A stretch of DNA of 6,212 nucleotides from an uncultured Lacinutrix sp. (lineage in GTDB: Bacteria > Bacteroidota > Bacteroidia > Flavobacteriales > Flavobacteriaceae): assembly GCA_937916035.1 (NCBI GenBank), contig CALGIH010000104.1, forward strand, positions 1 through 6,212. The letters are read 5' to 3'. Under the pieces are notes generated by a model that was not told where the DNA came from, did no database searches, and saw nothing but the letters and a program-made list of their open reading frames with translations. This document shows, piece by piece, positions 5,692-6,212 of this stretch (positions are counted from its first letter, which is position 1; every line of letters begins with the position of its first letter). A program made the position numbers and the translations under genes.

Positions 5692-6165
5692 TTATTTAGT
5701 AATTCCTTTTTTACCAGCTTTTTTCAAGAGCTGATTTATACTTGCTAAATCCGAACTTAACGTTTGATTTAACTTCCCTAAGTGTTGTTCTAATTCAGCA
5801 GATAGCTCATTAAAAACTTTGTATGCACCATCAGTTGGTTTGGCATCTCCATTTTCCATACTTCGTCTTAAAGAAGCCAATCTATTATTCAACTTAATTG
5901 GGAAGTTTAATGGGTCTTGTCCAGACTGATTTTTCACTTGATACAAATCCTCTTCAATAGCAGAAATCTTCTGTAAAAAAGGTGTTACTGTATTTTTGTA
6001 ATTTGAATTTGAAATTTTGTCTTTAGCGGCATCTATTTGTGATTTTATATCACGAATTTCGATCACAGCTTCATTAGCGGCACTAGTTTTATTCATGATT
6101 TTAGAAGCCAATTCAAACTGTTCTTGTAAATCTGCTTCAGTAATGCCTTTTAAATTCGGATCCAT
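5692..6165 (-). CDS. C-terminal part of a VPS10/BNR-repeat (sortilin-like) protein; gene probably broken upstream
   Basis: 157 codons from ATG 6165, but the sequence matches only the tail of the large secreted beta-propeller proteins (often about 900-1,100 aa, named glycosyl hydrolase, sortilin or WD40/YVTN/BNR-like) of Bacteroidetes. The tail features are MDPN at the start, an Ala/Glu/Lys-rich helical stretch, LNFPIKLNNRLASLRRSMENGDAKPT (about 87-112) and a closing helix ending NQLLKKAG (about 144-151). No signal peptide or propeller repeats are present. Upstream of the ATG the frame reads INFAIK, which still fits the family pattern (F-x-V/I-K-M-D-P), and is then stopped by TAG at 6186-6184. 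The remaining 26 bp (6187-6212) show no start signal I can support. This points to a nonsense mutation, a frameshift or a sequencing error in a larger gene, rather than a genuine 157-aa protein, though a domain-only protein cannot be excluded. It converges on the M20 gene, with 3 bp between stops. Confidence 0.65.
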   Translation of the reverse strand: MDPNLKGITEADLQEQFELASKIMNKTSAANEAVIEIRDIKSQIDAAKDKISNSNYKNTVTPFLQKISAIEEDLYQVKNQSGQDPLNFPIKLNNRLASLRRSMENGDAKPTDGAYKVFNELSAELEQHLGKLNQTLSSDLASINQLLKKAGKKGITK

Positions 6166-6212
6166 TTTTATGGCAAAATTGATCTAGGGAATGATAATCG
6201 TAACAGCCACTG

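Noticed and set aside
5686..5694. TAACGGTTA palindrome over the two converging stop codons as a bidirectional terminator
   Set aside because: Only 4-bp arms made mostly of the two stop codons themselves (TAA and TTA), with no flanking stem or strong T-run.

Overview
The window looks like chromosomal DNA from a member of the Bacteroidetes, most likely Flavobacteriia. The DNA is AT-rich and Shine-Dalgarno sequences are largely absent. Two signal peptides end in the 'SFSQ' pattern common in flavobacteria. Promoter-like boxes fit the TTTG / TAnnTTTG pattern of this phylum, and the gene families match. There is no rRNA, tRNA, CRISPR array, transposase or phage gene.

Left half (1-2290, minus strand): a likely three-gene operon. 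In transcription order it holds a Gfo/Idh/MocA oxidoreductase (2290-1331), a short-form 3-hydroxyacyl-CoA dehydrogenase (1275-388) and the N-terminal 127 codons of a DUF1015 protein that runs off the left edge. A perfect 20-bp palindrome overlaps the upstream of two possible dehydrogenase starts. The DUF1015 gene starts at a TTG only two codons after the dehydrogenase stop and in the same frame.

Centre (2291-2412): a 122-bp divergent control region with a candidate promoter on each strand.

Right half (2413-5688, plus strand): three closely spaced genes. They are pcm (protein-L-isoaspartate methyltransferase, TTG start), a secreted cyanophycinase-like serine peptidase of family S51, and a secreted M20-type metallopeptidase whose usual first metal-ligand His is Gln. 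A long two-part hairpin spans the S51 stop codon and the M20 start codon. All three genes could be linked by isoaspartyl (beta-aspartyl) chemistry: repair of isoaspartate inside the cell, cleavage of beta-Asp-Arg-like bonds outside the cytoplasm, then hydrolysis of the released peptides. This link is inference, since pcm is a housekeeping gene and may simply be a neighbour.

Right edge (6165-5692, minus strand): an open frame that matches only the C-terminal end of the large VPS10/BNR-repeat (sortilin-like) proteins of Bacteroidetes. It converges on the M20 gene with 3 bp between the stops. Family-like residues continue upstream of its first ATG until an in-frame TAG at 6186-6184, so this is probably the tail of a broken or frameshifted larger gene.
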